Source: Yoonia sp. R2331
GTDB taxonomy: Bacteria; Pseudomonadota; Alphaproteobacteria; Rhodobacterales; Rhodobacteraceae
NCBI RefSeq assembly: GCF_041103235.1
Contig: NZ_JBGCUN010000002.1
Coordinates: 310,001-374,000, forward strand
DNA: 64,000 nucleotides
Direction of reading: 5' to 3'
The stretch's first letter is position 1; the number at the start of each line of letters is the position of its first letter. Below the pieces are notes generated by a model. The model saw nothing but the letters and a program-made list of their open reading frames with translations. It was not told the DNA's origin and ran no database searches. Below are positions 45,408 to 54,024 of the stretch, one piece after another. The position numbers were made by a program, and so were the translations under genes.

Positions 45408-45757
45408 GCCGGGCTTGGGCGCGTCCCGCTACCCGACAGCACCCACCGTGCGGTGCTTTGCCTAAACGTTACCGCATGATTACCTATTGGGGCACAACTG
45501 CTGACCTGGGTTAGCTTGCTGCTGGGTGCGCGGCTTTGCCAGATGCGCAACGCAAAACGTCCGACACGTGCAAAAGTTATCTTTTCTTTGTCGTTAGTTA
45601 GCTTGTTTTCGGGGCAGCTCGCGGCGGGCTGGCAACGGGTTTTAGCACCGAAAGACACGCGCATTGGTCTGCGCGCGCTGTTTGCTGTTGGCGCGCATTC
45701 TGACGTTTTGATGCATGGGTTGTGTATGGGATGTGTATGCTTTGTGCATGTCCCGGA
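45408..45757. other. convergent non-coding gap between dxs and idi
   Basis: Both flanking genes end here. A 6-bp stem AGCACC/GGTGCT with loop CACCGTGC (45438-45457) may act as a weak terminator. The middle (45520-45720) has mixed composition and no convincing gene. In Rhodobacter sphaeroides cycA sits at this place; it is absent here. Confidence 0.5.
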
Positions 45758-46291
45758 TCAGCCGGTGCGGGCCATCTCGCCCAGGATCGCATCGGTGTGT
45801 TTGGCCAGATAAATCTGCAGCCAGGGGGTATAATTTTCAGGGTGTCGCGCCACGTCAGCGGACAGGTCATAATAGTTCACCCAACGCACCGCCATCACCT
45901 CTTCTGGGTTCAAGCCCAGCGTCAGATCATCGGGAGCTTCAGCCACGAAAATCTCGACCACTTCGTGTTCTGTCAGGCCATTTCCCACATCCGCACGATA
46001 CTCCACCTTTTCGCGGTAGGCGGGATGTAACCCCTTGATTCCCAACTCTTCATCCAGCCGCCGTACGGCGCATTTGGCCGGGTCTTCGTTCCAGGCGGGG
46101 TGGGTGCAGCAGGTGTTCGCCCACAGGCCGGGGGTGTGGTATTTGCCCATCGCACGCTGCTGGATCAGGACCTTTCCACGGCTCATCACAAAGACGCTGA
46201 CTGCCAGATGCCGCAGCCCTTTTTGATGCGCTTCCAGCTTTTCAACAGGTTGCAGTGTGCCATTGACCCAGGCCGGGATCATGATCGTCAT
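45758..46291 (-). CDS. idi: isopentenyl-diphosphate delta-isomerase, type I
   Basis: A 177-residue Nudix-fold isomerase that interconverts IPP and DMAPP. Metal and active-site stretches are WANTCCTHPAWNED (catalytic Cys), CAVRRLDEELGI (Nudix-like Glu residues) and NGLTEHEVVEIFVA. ATG 46291 overlaps the bchP stop by four bases; ATG 46282 is an alternative. It is the last gene of the bchG-bch2-bchP-idi operon. Confidence 0.95.
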   Translation of the reverse strand: MTIMIPAWVNGTLQPVEKLEAHQKGLRHLAVSVFVMSRGKVLIQQRAMGKYHTPGLWANTCCTHPAWNEDPAKCAVRRLDEELGIKGLHPAYREKVEYRADVGNGLTEHEVVEIFVAEAPDDLTLGLNPEEVMAVRWVNYYDLSADVARHPENYTPWLQIYLAKHTDAILGEMARTG

Positions 46292-47475
46292 GTCCGCAGC
46301 ACCGACACAAGGCCCGTCAGATGGGCCAGGTTCTTGATCCCGATTTTCAGGTGCGCCAAAGGCCTTGAGTTCACAAGCTTTTTGTTCATGTAAGCCTCGA
46401 ACGTCAGGCGCTGCACGTCGATGTCGTGGCAAAGCGAAACAAACCTTTCGCGCCGTTCATCTGACTTGTAATAGGCGTTTTGCATCGCACCAAGAACCCG
46501 GAAAACCTGCTTGTGCTCGCGCATGAACAATTTGCGCGCCAATTGCAAATCTTTCGCCCTGCCAGAGGCAAGACAGGCCGCCGCTGCGGTTGCCGCAGCA
46601 CGGCCACCAACCATCGCGTAATAAATGCCTTCGCCTGATGATGGCGCGACCACTCCGGCGGCATCGCCGGCCAGGACCACGTCCTTACCATTGTCCCATT
46701 TGTCCAAAGGTTTCAGCGGGATAGGCGCGCCTTCGCGGCGGATCGTCTTGCATTCAGACAGGCCTGCGGTGGCCCGCAGGCTGGCTGTTGCCTCTTTCAC
46801 ATCGACGCTTTTGACCATTGACCCCATACCGATACTGGCCTGCCCGCCGTGCGGGAAAATCCAGCCATAGAAATCCGGGCTGATCTGACCATCATAGATC
46901 ACGTCGCAGCGTTTGGGGTCGTAGGCTTCGGTCTTGGCCGGTGCCTCGATAATCTCATGATAAGCAATGACGTAAGGGATTTTGTCGCCCCCCGGCACTT
47001 CTGACTTGGCGACGTTTGACCGGGCACCATCGGCCCCGATCACCAACTTGGCGGTCAGGCGCTGCGGGTTGCCGCTGATCTTGTCGCGGAACACCACATG
47101 CGTGCCCTGCGCGTCGCGTTCAATCTTTGTAAAGGTGCCGGTGTAACGATGTGCGCCTGCATCCACCGCGCGTTGGCGCAGGAATGGATCAAAATGTTCG
47201 CGGTCCACCATACCGACAAAACCGTTTTCGATCGGGATATCGACGTGGCGCTGCGTGGGCGAGATCATCCGCGCGGTGTTCACCTTGGCAACAAGCTGTT
47301 CATCGGGGATGAAAAAGTCTGCAATCAGACGCGGCGGGATTGCGCCGCCACAGGGCTTGATCCGCCCGTCACGGTCCAGCATCGCGACGGTATGGCCGGA
47401 GCGGACGAGGTCCTCTGCCGCGGTGGCACCTGCGGGGCCACCGCCTACGACTACAACATCATAGATCATGGTCAT
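46288..47475 (-). CDS. bchP: geranylgeranyl diphosphate/bacteriochlorophyll reductase
   Basis: A 395-residue flavoprotein that reduces the geranylgeranyl tail of bacteriochlorophyll to phytyl. The FAD site is DVVVVGGGPAGATAAEDLVR, with KPCGGAIPPRLI, GADGARSNVAKSEVPG and the C-terminal LAGDAAGVVAPSSGEGIYYA. It overlaps bch2 upstream and idi downstream by four bases each. Confidence 0.96.
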   Translation of the reverse strand: MTMIYDVVVVGGGPAGATAAEDLVRSGHTVAMLDRDGRIKPCGGAIPPRLIADFFIPDEQLVAKVNTARMISPTQRHVDIPIENGFVGMVDREHFDPFLRQRAVDAGAHRYTGTFTKIERDAQGTHVVFRDKISGNPQRLTAKLVIGADGARSNVAKSEVPGGDKIPYVIAYHEIIEAPAKTEAYDPKRCDVIYDGQISPDFYGWIFPHGGQASIGMGSMVKSVDVKEATASLRATAGLSECKTIRREGAPIPLKPLDKWDNGKDVVLAGDAAGVVAPSSGEGIYYAMVGGRAAATAAAACLASGRAKDLQLARKLFMREHKQVFRVLGAMQNAYYKSDERRERFVSLCHDIDVQRLTFEAYMNKKLVNSRPLAHLKIGIKNLAHLTGLVSVLRT

Positions 47476-48752
47476 TCTCCTGGCACCATGTGGACCGGCA
47501 CGATCCGCCGGTCCATGATTTTGGCAGCCATCAAGGTGGCTGCGATAAAGAGGAAGGCCTCAAATATGAACACAGTACCAAAGGCCTGTGTGTCGCTGAA
47601 TGACAGGCGCATCAGATCAACCATCGCGGCCCCTACCAGCCCGCCAAAGCCTGCGGCGATGGCCTGTGCGGCACCCCAAAGGCCCATGCGTGTGCCTTCG
47701 CGCCGTTCGCGCCCCTGACCTGCCAGTGCCATCATCGACCCAATGGCAGCCACGGCGAACATGCCGTTAAAGAACCCAAGGCCCACAACCGCGGGGATCA
47801 AGGGTGCGCCGGGACCAAGCGGGCCAAGCAGGGTGATGACTGCGAGGGCAGCGGCAGAGCCCATACAGCCCGCCATGACCCAATTGCGCAAAGCACCGAT
47901 CTTGAACCCGGTGGCGGCAATACCGACAGTCAGCATCCCGATAAACACGCCGCCGTTCTGGGCACCTGAAAGTGAGGTGGATTCACCCGGTGTGAAGGCA
48001 AAGACGAGGCCCGCATAGGGTTCCAGGATCAATTCCTGCATGAAATAAGCGGTCATCGACAGGAAGACGAACAGGGTGAAATTGCGGGCGCGGCGTTCGG
48101 ACCAAACCTCTGCCAGGCCTTCGCGAAAGGGTGTGGGGTCGGGTGCGGTGACCGCGATCAGCCCACGTTCGATCCGCCACACAGAAAGGCAAGTCAGCAG
48201 GGTTGCTGCACTGACCACAATTGCGACGATGCGGATCAGCAAGGCCGGGGTATAGGGGTCAAGCATCGCGCCCACGACGCCTGCGGTCATGGCAATGCCA
48301 AAGATCATCATCAGCCAGGTAATCGTGGCGGCTGCGGCCCGGCGATGCGGCGCTGTGGTGGTGGCCAGCAGTGCCAAAAGGGACGTGCCAGATGCCCCGA
48401 CACCGAGGCCGATCAACGCATAGGCGACAACAGAGATAGTCATGCCGAGTGCGAAAGAGCCGTCCAGAAGAAGCACGCCAAATGCGGCCAAGAGCGCACC
48501 GGCGGCCAGAACGATCATGCCGCCGATGATCCAACGGGTGCGCTTTCCGCCCGCGTCAGAGGCAAAGCCCCAATGCGGCCGGGTCATTTGAATGCCGTAG
48601 TGCAGGGCCACCAAAGCACCGGGTAGAACAGCGGGCAAGGCAAGCTCGACCACCATCAAACGGTTCAGGGTCGAGGTGGTCAGGACGACGATGGCCCCAA
48701 GCGCCATTTGCACGAAACCAAGCCGAACGATCTGAAGCCAGGATAGCGTCAT
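47472..48752 (-). CDS. bch2: PucC/BCD family major facilitator protein (Bch2)
   Basis: A 426-residue MFS-type protein with about twelve helices, of the PucC/LhaA/Bch2 family tied to light-harvesting assembly. The start MTLSWLQIVRLGFVQMALGA and GIQMTRPHWGFASDAGGKRT are typical, as is GMFAVAAIGSMMALA. It stands between bchG and bchP in the R. sphaeroides order and overlaps both. It may deliver bacteriochlorophyll or pigment precursors to the assembly site (inference). Confidence 0.9.
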   Translation of the reverse strand: MTLSWLQIVRLGFVQMALGAIVVLTTSTLNRLMVVELALPAVLPGALVALHYGIQMTRPHWGFASDAGGKRTRWIIGGMIVLAAGALLAAFGVLLLDGSFALGMTISVVAYALIGLGVGASGTSLLALLATTTAPHRRAAAATITWLMMIFGIAMTAGVVGAMLDPYTPALLIRIVAIVVSAATLLTCLSVWRIERGLIAVTAPDPTPFREGLAEVWSERRARNFTLFVFLSMTAYFMQELILEPYAGLVFAFTPGESTSLSGAQNGGVFIGMLTVGIAATGFKIGALRNWVMAGCMGSAAALAVITLLGPLGPGAPLIPAVVGLGFFNGMFAVAAIGSMMALAGQGRERREGTRMGLWGAAQAIAAGFGGLVGAAMVDLMRLSFSDTQAFGTVFIFEAFLFIAATLMAAKIMDRRIVPVHMVPGE

Positions 48753-49654
48753 GTCAAACCTCGCAGGGCAAAGGCGGCGACCATCATGCCGCTGATGTAA
48801 AGGACGATGCCGGTGCCGTTGTACCAAGGCGCGCGGCCCTTCGGATCGCGCAGCAGAACACGCATCGCCGCGACCTGTGCAAGGATCAGCGCGCCAATGA
48901 TCAGGCTGTGCCAGGGCTTGTCCCAGGCGATCAGCATGGCGGTCACGGCCAGTTGTGGCACCAGCATGATCCAGCAGGCAACACGCGCGGCGCGCGTGGG
49001 GCCAAGTGTAACGGGCAGGGAATTGACGCCGGTCTGGCGGTCGCCCTCCAGCGCCTTGAAATCGTTCAACGTCATGATGCCATGTGCGCCGAGCCCGTAG
49101 AGAAGGGCGATCAGGAGGACTTCGACCCGGGGGGCACCAGCGGACAGCACGGCGGCCCCGGTGATCCACGGCAAGGTCTCATATGACAGGCCCACAAGGC
49201 CCGGTCCCCACCAGCCAGAGATTTTCAGGCGTACAGGGTCGGCGGAATAGGCCCAGGCGGCAGCAACACCGAGGCACGTGGCGACAAAACCCCAAGTGCC
49301 AAGCTGCCACCCAACACAAAGCGACAGCACCGACATCGCCAAGGCGATCCAAAGGCCCCAGCGACCGGGAATGCGTCCCGAAGGGATCGGGCGATCTGGT
49401 TCGTTGATGGCGTCGACGTGGCGATCGCACCAATCGTTGGCGGCCTGTGACATGCCGCACACAATTGGCCCGGCCAAGATGACGCCAAGTACCACCAGCA
49501 TCCATTGCCCGGCAGGGGACGCGCCGGAAGACACGGCACCACAAAGGTAGGCCCACATCGGGGGAAACCACGTGACAGGCTTAATCAGCCGCAATGCCGC
49601 GCGCGGCTCTGGCCAGCGGCGTGTCGCGGTGGAGAGATCAGAAGTGACACTCAT
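48749..49654 (-). CDS. bchG: bacteriochlorophyll a synthase
   Basis: A 301-residue UbiA-type prenyltransferase that attaches geranylgeranyl diphosphate to bacteriochlorophyllide a. The Asp-rich motif is NDWCDRHVDAINEPDRPIPS; about eight helices follow, and LIKPVTWFPPMWAYLCGAV is typical near the N-terminus. MSVTSD at 49654 matches Rhodobacter starts. No clear ribosome site is visible before it, and a PpsR box begins four bases upstream. Confidence 0.96.
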   Translation of the reverse strand: MSVTSDLSTATRRWPEPRAALRLIKPVTWFPPMWAYLCGAVSSGASPAGQWMLVVLGVILAGPIVCGMSQAANDWCDRHVDAINEPDRPIPSGRIPGRWGLWIALAMSVLSLCVGWQLGTWGFVATCLGVAAAWAYSADPVRLKISGWWGPGLVGLSYETLPWITGAAVLSAGAPRVEVLLIALLYGLGAHGIMTLNDFKALEGDRQTGVNSLPVTLGPTRAARVACWIMLVPQLAVTAMLIAWDKPWHSLIIGALILAQVAAMRVLLRDPKGRAPWYNGTGIVLYISGMMVAAFALRGLT

Positions 49655-49657
49655 GTA

Positions 49658-49675
49658 TGTCAGTTTAGGTGGACA
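49658..49675. promoter_or_regulatory. PpsR/CrtJ box next to the bchG start
   Basis: TGTCAGTTTAGGTGGACA fits TGT-N12-ACA. It begins only three bases upstream of the bchG ATG, so it overlaps the leader, and a bound repressor would block transcription or initiation. Confidence 0.8.
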
Positions 49676-49692
49676 TAGTGAGAGTCGGCAAG

Positions 49693-49710
49693 TGTAAACT
49701 TGGCCTTACA
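49693..49710. promoter_or_regulatory. second PpsR/CrtJ box upstream of bchG
   Basis: TGTAAACTTGGCCTTACA fits TGT-N12-ACA and is largely palindromic (TGTAA ... TTACA). It is 17 bases from the 49658 box, a wider spacing than at bchC and crtE. Confidence 0.85.
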
Positions 49711-49730
49711 CGTGCGACAATTCATGGCAC

Positions 49731-50255
49731 TCAACTGGCGGCAAAACGGGTCAGCCGCGCGGTCAGCGCGTCCCAGTAAGTGAATTCACGCTCGCCATCA
49801 CTGGGATCATATGGCCTGTCGGAAAGCAGAACGTGGCGCACAACCTGCGTTTCAAAGTAGTCGTAACTGCCAGTTTTCACGGCCCCGGCGACCAACATCA
49901 CATCTGACGCGGAGAACCCGGTGCGCAGTGCCATTTCGTCCACATAGTCCTGCGCCTCTGCCAGCCCATCGGCAAAGGCGGCATTCAGGCTGACAGATAA
50001 CAGCAATGTCTTGCGTGCAGATAACTCTTCGCTGCTGGCGTTCAGCACCACTTCGAATGTTTCGGGGTGGCGTCGTTCATGCACGGGGGCCGCCAGTACC
50101 ACGTGGGTCACATCGGAAAAGTCGGGCGCGACTTTTTGGTCAGATGTGTTGCACATCACGACCGATTGCCCCACCGCGGCCAGCGCGTTTTGCGCAAATG
50201 CGGCGATTTTGGCTGTGTGGCCTTCAATCGTATCAAACAGAATCAGAACAGACAT
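49731..50255 (-). CDS. hemG: flavodoxin-like protoporphyrinogen oxidase, HemG-like
   Basis: A 174-residue flavodoxin-fold protein with the FMN phosphate loop LFDTIEGHTAKIA and AAPVHERRHPE. Length and pattern fit HemG-type menaquinone-dependent protoporphyrinogen IX dehydrogenase, which would supply protoporphyrin to haem and bacteriochlorophyll. This is a good but not certain match: other flavodoxin-like proteins could look similar. It lies upstream of bchG in the same direction, with the PpsR boxes between them. Confidence 0.75.
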   Translation of the reverse strand: MSVLILFDTIEGHTAKIAAFAQNALAAVGQSVVMCNTSDQKVAPDFSDVTHVVLAAPVHERRHPETFEVVLNASSEELSARKTLLLSVSLNAAFADGLAEAQDYVDEMALRTGFSASDVMLVAGAVKTGSYDYFETQVVRHVLLSDRPYDPSDGEREFTYWDALTARLTRFAAS

Positions 50256-50437
50256 GGCGGCGCTCCTTTTTGATGGTGTCCCTTGGGTGGGCGTGGTGAA
50301 GATCCTGCCAGAACGCCAGCAGCGCCGCTTTGTTCGAGATCAATGAACGCCAGTTCGCAGTTTCCTGTTGCTTGTCGTTGCATTGTTGGTAGAGGCGTTG
50401 CAATCTATCATCCAAAGCGTTTTGGGACCATATAATC

Positions 50438-51223
50438 ATGACTATTAGGGCCATTGTCTGGGGCGAAAATGTCCACGAACAAACCAACAAGATCGTTGCC
50501 GATCTTTATCCCGGTGGGATGCATCAAACGATCGCGGATTGCCTGAACAGCGCGGGCGGCATCGCCGCCACCACTGCGACCTTGCAAGAGCCGGAACATG
50601 GGCTGACCAAGGAACGTCTGGCCGAAACAGACGTGCTGGTGTGGTGGGGCCATGCAGCCCACGGTGACGTCTCTGACGAGGTCACGCAGCGCGTGGTCGA
50701 AGCGGTCTGGTCCGGCATGGGCTTTATCGCGCTGCATTCGGCGCATTTCGCAAAGCCCTTCACGCGGCTGATGGGTGCGGCCTGCAATCTGACCTGGCGC
50801 GAAGCCGGCGAGCGCGAGCGGCTTTGGTTGACCAGCCGGAACCATCCAATCGCTGCGGGCCTTCCGGACCATTTCGAGCTTGAAAACGAAGAGATGTATG
50901 GCGAGCCCTTTGGCGTGCCAGAGCCGCTGGAAACCGTGTTCGTCAGTTGGTTTCAGGGGGGCGAGGTGTTCCGCTCTGGCCTGACCTACAAACGTGGGGC
51001 TGGAAACATTTTCTATTTCCGCCCGGGGCACGAAACCTATCCAACCTATCATGATGCTAATGTGCAGACTGTGCTGCGCAATGCGGTGAAATGGGCGCAT
51101 AACCCTGCACGCCGCGTGGCGGATCCGATTGCCGCACCCAATGTTCCGGTGACAGAGGCGTTGGAGCCAATCGAGGAACGCGGGCCGCGCCTGCACAAGG
51201 ACGGTGAAGAGGGTTACCGGTGA
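50438..51223 (+). CDS. ThuA-domain protein (trehalose-utilisation type)
   Basis: A 261-residue ThuA-like protein of the GATase-like fold. Visible motifs are IRAIVWGENVHEQTNK, VLVWWGHAAHGDVSDE, FIALHSAHFAKPFTRL and GNIFYFRPGHETYPTYHD. Relatives act on 3-keto-disaccharides or similar sugars with Gfo/Idh dehydrogenases, as ThuA with ThuB. The next gene is of that family and overlaps by four bases (GTGA), so the two probably act together. The gap 50256-50437 upstream is the promoter region. Confidence 0.85.
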   Translation: MTIRAIVWGENVHEQTNKIVADLYPGGMHQTIADCLNSAGGIAATTATLQEPEHGLTKERLAETDVLVWWGHAAHGDVSDEVTQRVVEAVWSGMGFIALHSAHFAKPFTRLMGAACNLTWREAGERERLWLTSRNHPIAAGLPDHFELENEEMYGEPFGVPEPLETVFVSWFQGGEVFRSGLTYKRGAGNIFYFRPGHETYPTYHDANVQTVLRNAVKWAHNPARRVADPIAAPNVPVTEALEPIEERGPRLHKDGEEGYR

Positions 51224-52275
51224 GCGATATCCGTGTTCTGATCTTGGGCACCGGCGGCATGGCCAACGCGCATGCAGACGCCTATGCGTCGATGGATGGT
51301 GTGCAACTGGTGGCCGGTGTCGACACCAATCCGGCGCAATTGCATGACTTCAACGCCAAATATGGGATCGGCCACGGCTTTGACAGTCTGGCGGATGCGA
51401 TTGCATGGGGCGCATTTGATGCAGTGTCCAATGTGACACCAGATGCCGTGCACCACCGGACCACCATGCCGCTGCTGGAAGCAGGCAAACATGTGTTGTG
51501 CGAAAAGCCGCTGGCGACCAACCATGCCGATGCAGCCGCGATGGCAGATGCGGCGAAACAGGCTGGCGTCGTCAACATGGTCAACCTGACCTATCGTAAC
51601 GTGCCCGCCGTGATCGAGGCAGCAAGGCTGGTGGAGAGCGGTGCCATCGGAGAGGTCCGGCATTTTGAGGCGTCCTATCTGCAAAGTTGGCTGACGCAGC
51701 CCGCATGGGGTGATTGGAAGACCGAAAGCCAGTGGTTGTGGCGTTTGTCGACGCAACATGGATCAATGGGGGTGCTGGGCGATGTGGGTGTCCACATTCT
51801 GGACTTTGCCTGCCTTGTGGCGGGTGGTGATGCGGCGCGCGTTTCATCGCGTCTGACCACGTTCGACAAAGCGCCGGGCAACCAGATCGGGGAATATCCG
51901 CTGGATGCCAATGACAGCATGACCATGCAGGTTGCGCTCAAAAACGGTGCTGTGGGCGTGATCCACGCTAGCCGCATGGCAAGCGGGCATATCAATGATC
52001 TGCGCCTACGGGTCTTTGGCACCAAAGGTGGGCTGGATGTGCGGTTTGAAGACAATCAAAGCATCCTGCGCGCCTGCCTTGAGCGGGATTTGCAGACCGG
52101 CGCATGGCAGGACATGCCCGTTCCGCCGGTTGAAACCAACTATACCCGCTTTATCGCGGCCATCCGTGCGGGCCAGCCTGCGGGGCCGGATTTTGCCCGT
52201 GGCGCCAGCCTGCAAAAGGCGCTGGATGCAGCGGTGACATCGGATGGTCAGAGCTGCGCGGATGTGGTTGTGTAA
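51220..52275 (+). CDS. Gfo/Idh/MocA family oxidoreductase (ThuB-like)
   Basis: A 351-residue dehydrogenase with N-terminal VLILGTGGMANAHADAYASM and the family motif KHVLCEKPLATNHADAAAMA. It starts at GTG 51220, inside the ThuA stop. The second domain (about 125-340) has GDVGVHILDFACLVAGG, which carries the catalytic His. Probably oxidises the sugar handled by the ThuA protein (inference). Confidence 0.88.
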   Translation: MSDIRVLILGTGGMANAHADAYASMDGVQLVAGVDTNPAQLHDFNAKYGIGHGFDSLADAIAWGAFDAVSNVTPDAVHHRTTMPLLEAGKHVLCEKPLATNHADAAAMADAAKQAGVVNMVNLTYRNVPAVIEAARLVESGAIGEVRHFEASYLQSWLTQPAWGDWKTESQWLWRLSTQHGSMGVLGDVGVHILDFACLVAGGDAARVSSRLTTFDKAPGNQIGEYPLDANDSMTMQVALKNGAVGVIHASRMASGHINDLRLRVFGTKGGLDVRFEDNQSILRACLERDLQTGAWQDMPVPPVETNYTRFIAAIRAGQPAGPDFARGASLQKALDAAVTSDGQSCADVVV

Positions 52276-52278
52276 CGC

Positions 52279-53949
52279 ATGACCAGAACGGCGATCTTTT
52301 TCCACGACGATGCAATTGAAGGTGCGGGAAAGGATCTGGTCGGACGGCGTAGCGCGGGGCAATCGTTCTTGCGCGGCTATCTGGACCACGCGGCAGGCGA
52401 CACCCTGCATGCCGTGACCCAACACAAGAAAGCCGCGGCCACGTTTGACGAACTGGCCCGGTCGATGGGCGAAACCCGACTTATCGACGTGGCCACATTG
52501 CGCGGCCCGCGCGATTTTACCGACAAAAGCGCCATCTTCTTTCCCGGACCGGGCTATCTGGATGCGCCGTGGCGGCGGCAGCGGTTTGGTGCGCAAAAAT
52601 GTTCATTGATCGGGATCACCCACACCATGTCCACCCGGAGGGTGATGGAGGGGTTGCACCGATTGATGCTTGAACCGGTTGAGGATTGGGACGCGATCAT
52701 CTGCACCAGCCGCGCGGTGCATAGCGTGGTCAGTCAGCAGATCTCACTCGAGGCGGATTTCATCCGGCAACGCTTTGGCGCGACCCGTGTGCCGCAGCCG
52801 CAACTGCCGATCATTCCACTGGGCATTCAGACGGCTGATTTCAAACAAGGTGCCAGCCAACGTGCCGCGATGCGCACCCGCTTTGGCGCGCCAGACGATG
52901 CCGTCGTGGTGATGACCATGGGACGGATCACCAGCGTGGAAAAGGCCAACCCGGTGCCTTTGTTCCTTGCGCTGGAAGAGGTGGCGCAAGCGGCTGGCAA
53001 ACCGGTCCACCTGTGGATGGTTGGCTGGGCCAGCCGAGAGGCGGAAACGACGTTGCATGAAACCGGTGCCAAGACGCTGGCACCATCGGTCAAAGTCACG
53101 CTGATCGACGGACGCGTGCCTGACGTACGGCGGCATATATGGGGTGGCGCAGATATCTTCACCCTGCCGGTGGACAATATTCAGGAGACATTTGGCCTTG
53201 TCCCGGTCGAGGCGATGGCCGCTGGTCTGCCGGTGGTCATGCCGAATTGGAACGGATTTCGCGATACTATCGTGCATGGCGAAACCGGGTTCCTGATCCC
53301 GACACGGATGCCGGATGCAGGGCAGGCCAGCGGGATCAGACTGGCCGAACGGTTTGCCGATGGCACCGATGATTACCTTCGCTTTTTGTCGTTGATGCAG
53401 CAACAGACCCAGATCGACGTGCGTGCCTATGCGCAGGCGCTGGGTGCGTTGGTCAATGACGCCGATTTGCGAGCCGAGATGGGGCAGGCAGCACAGATGC
53501 ATGTGCGGCGGACCTTTGATTGGTCGGCTGTTATCCCGCAGTATGAGGCATTGGCCGATGAACTATCCAAGCGGCGGGCAGTTGGTGAGCCGTCAACGCC
53601 GCCGCTGCGAAGCGGGGCGATCAATCCGCTCGAAGTCGATGCTTTTCAGCTTTATGCGGGGTATCCATCCAACCGCTGGGATCCAGAGGACATCGTACAA
53701 TCGCGCAAACCGCTTGACCATGAGACACTCGGCAATTTGGACAGGCTGAATGGCCGCGCTCTTTATGGTCGCAAGGTCATGCCGGATGCGCAAATCGTCG
53801 CGCTGTCGTCGCTGATCAGTGAAATGGGGCCATGTCCCATTGCGGCATTGCAGGACGCCTCGCCGCTGGGTTTGGAACAAATGCAGGCGGCGGTATTGTT
53901 TCTGGCGAAATACGATCTTGTGACGATTACGCCGCAAAAGCCAAAATAA
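52279..53949 (+). CDS. glycosyltransferase, GT4-like, with C-terminal extension
   Basis: A 556-residue protein. The GT-B fold occupies about 1-430: AIICTSRAVHSVVSQQ, IPLGIQTADFK, MTMGRITSVEKANPVPL and the E-x7-E motif ETFGLVPVEAMAAGLPVVMP. The last 120 residues are not part of a normal glycosyltransferase; the segment IVALSSLISEMGPCPIAALQ, then AAVLFLAKYDLVTI, looks like a small winged-helix-type fold (weak inference). It starts three bases after the Gfo/Idh stop. Confidence 0.85.
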   Translation: MTRTAIFFHDDAIEGAGKDLVGRRSAGQSFLRGYLDHAAGDTLHAVTQHKKAAATFDELARSMGETRLIDVATLRGPRDFTDKSAIFFPGPGYLDAPWRRQRFGAQKCSLIGITHTMSTRRVMEGLHRLMLEPVEDWDAIICTSRAVHSVVSQQISLEADFIRQRFGATRVPQPQLPIIPLGIQTADFKQGASQRAAMRTRFGAPDDAVVVMTMGRITSVEKANPVPLFLALEEVAQAAGKPVHLWMVGWASREAETTLHETGAKTLAPSVKVTLIDGRVPDVRRHIWGGADIFTLPVDNIQETFGLVPVEAMAAGLPVVMPNWNGFRDTIVHGETGFLIPTRMPDAGQASGIRLAERFADGTDDYLRFLSLMQQQTQIDVRAYAQALGALVNDADLRAEMGQAAQMHVRRTFDWSAVIPQYEALADELSKRRAVGEPSTPPLRSGAINPLEVDAFQLYAGYPSNRWDPEDIVQSRKPLDHETLGNLDRLNGRALYGRKVMPDAQIVALSSLISEMGPCPIAALQDASPLGLEQMQAAVLFLAKYDLVTITPQKPK

Positions 53950-54024
53950 AGCCGCAGTCTTGGGCAATCTGGTCGACTGTGGGTATAACCGTGCCAAGCG
54001 GCCCGCAGGCAAAGGAGACAAGGC

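Noticed and set aside
45516-45812. 98-residue frame between dxs and idi
   Set aside because: Extends antisense into idi, with no start signal or conserved motif; treated as non-coding.
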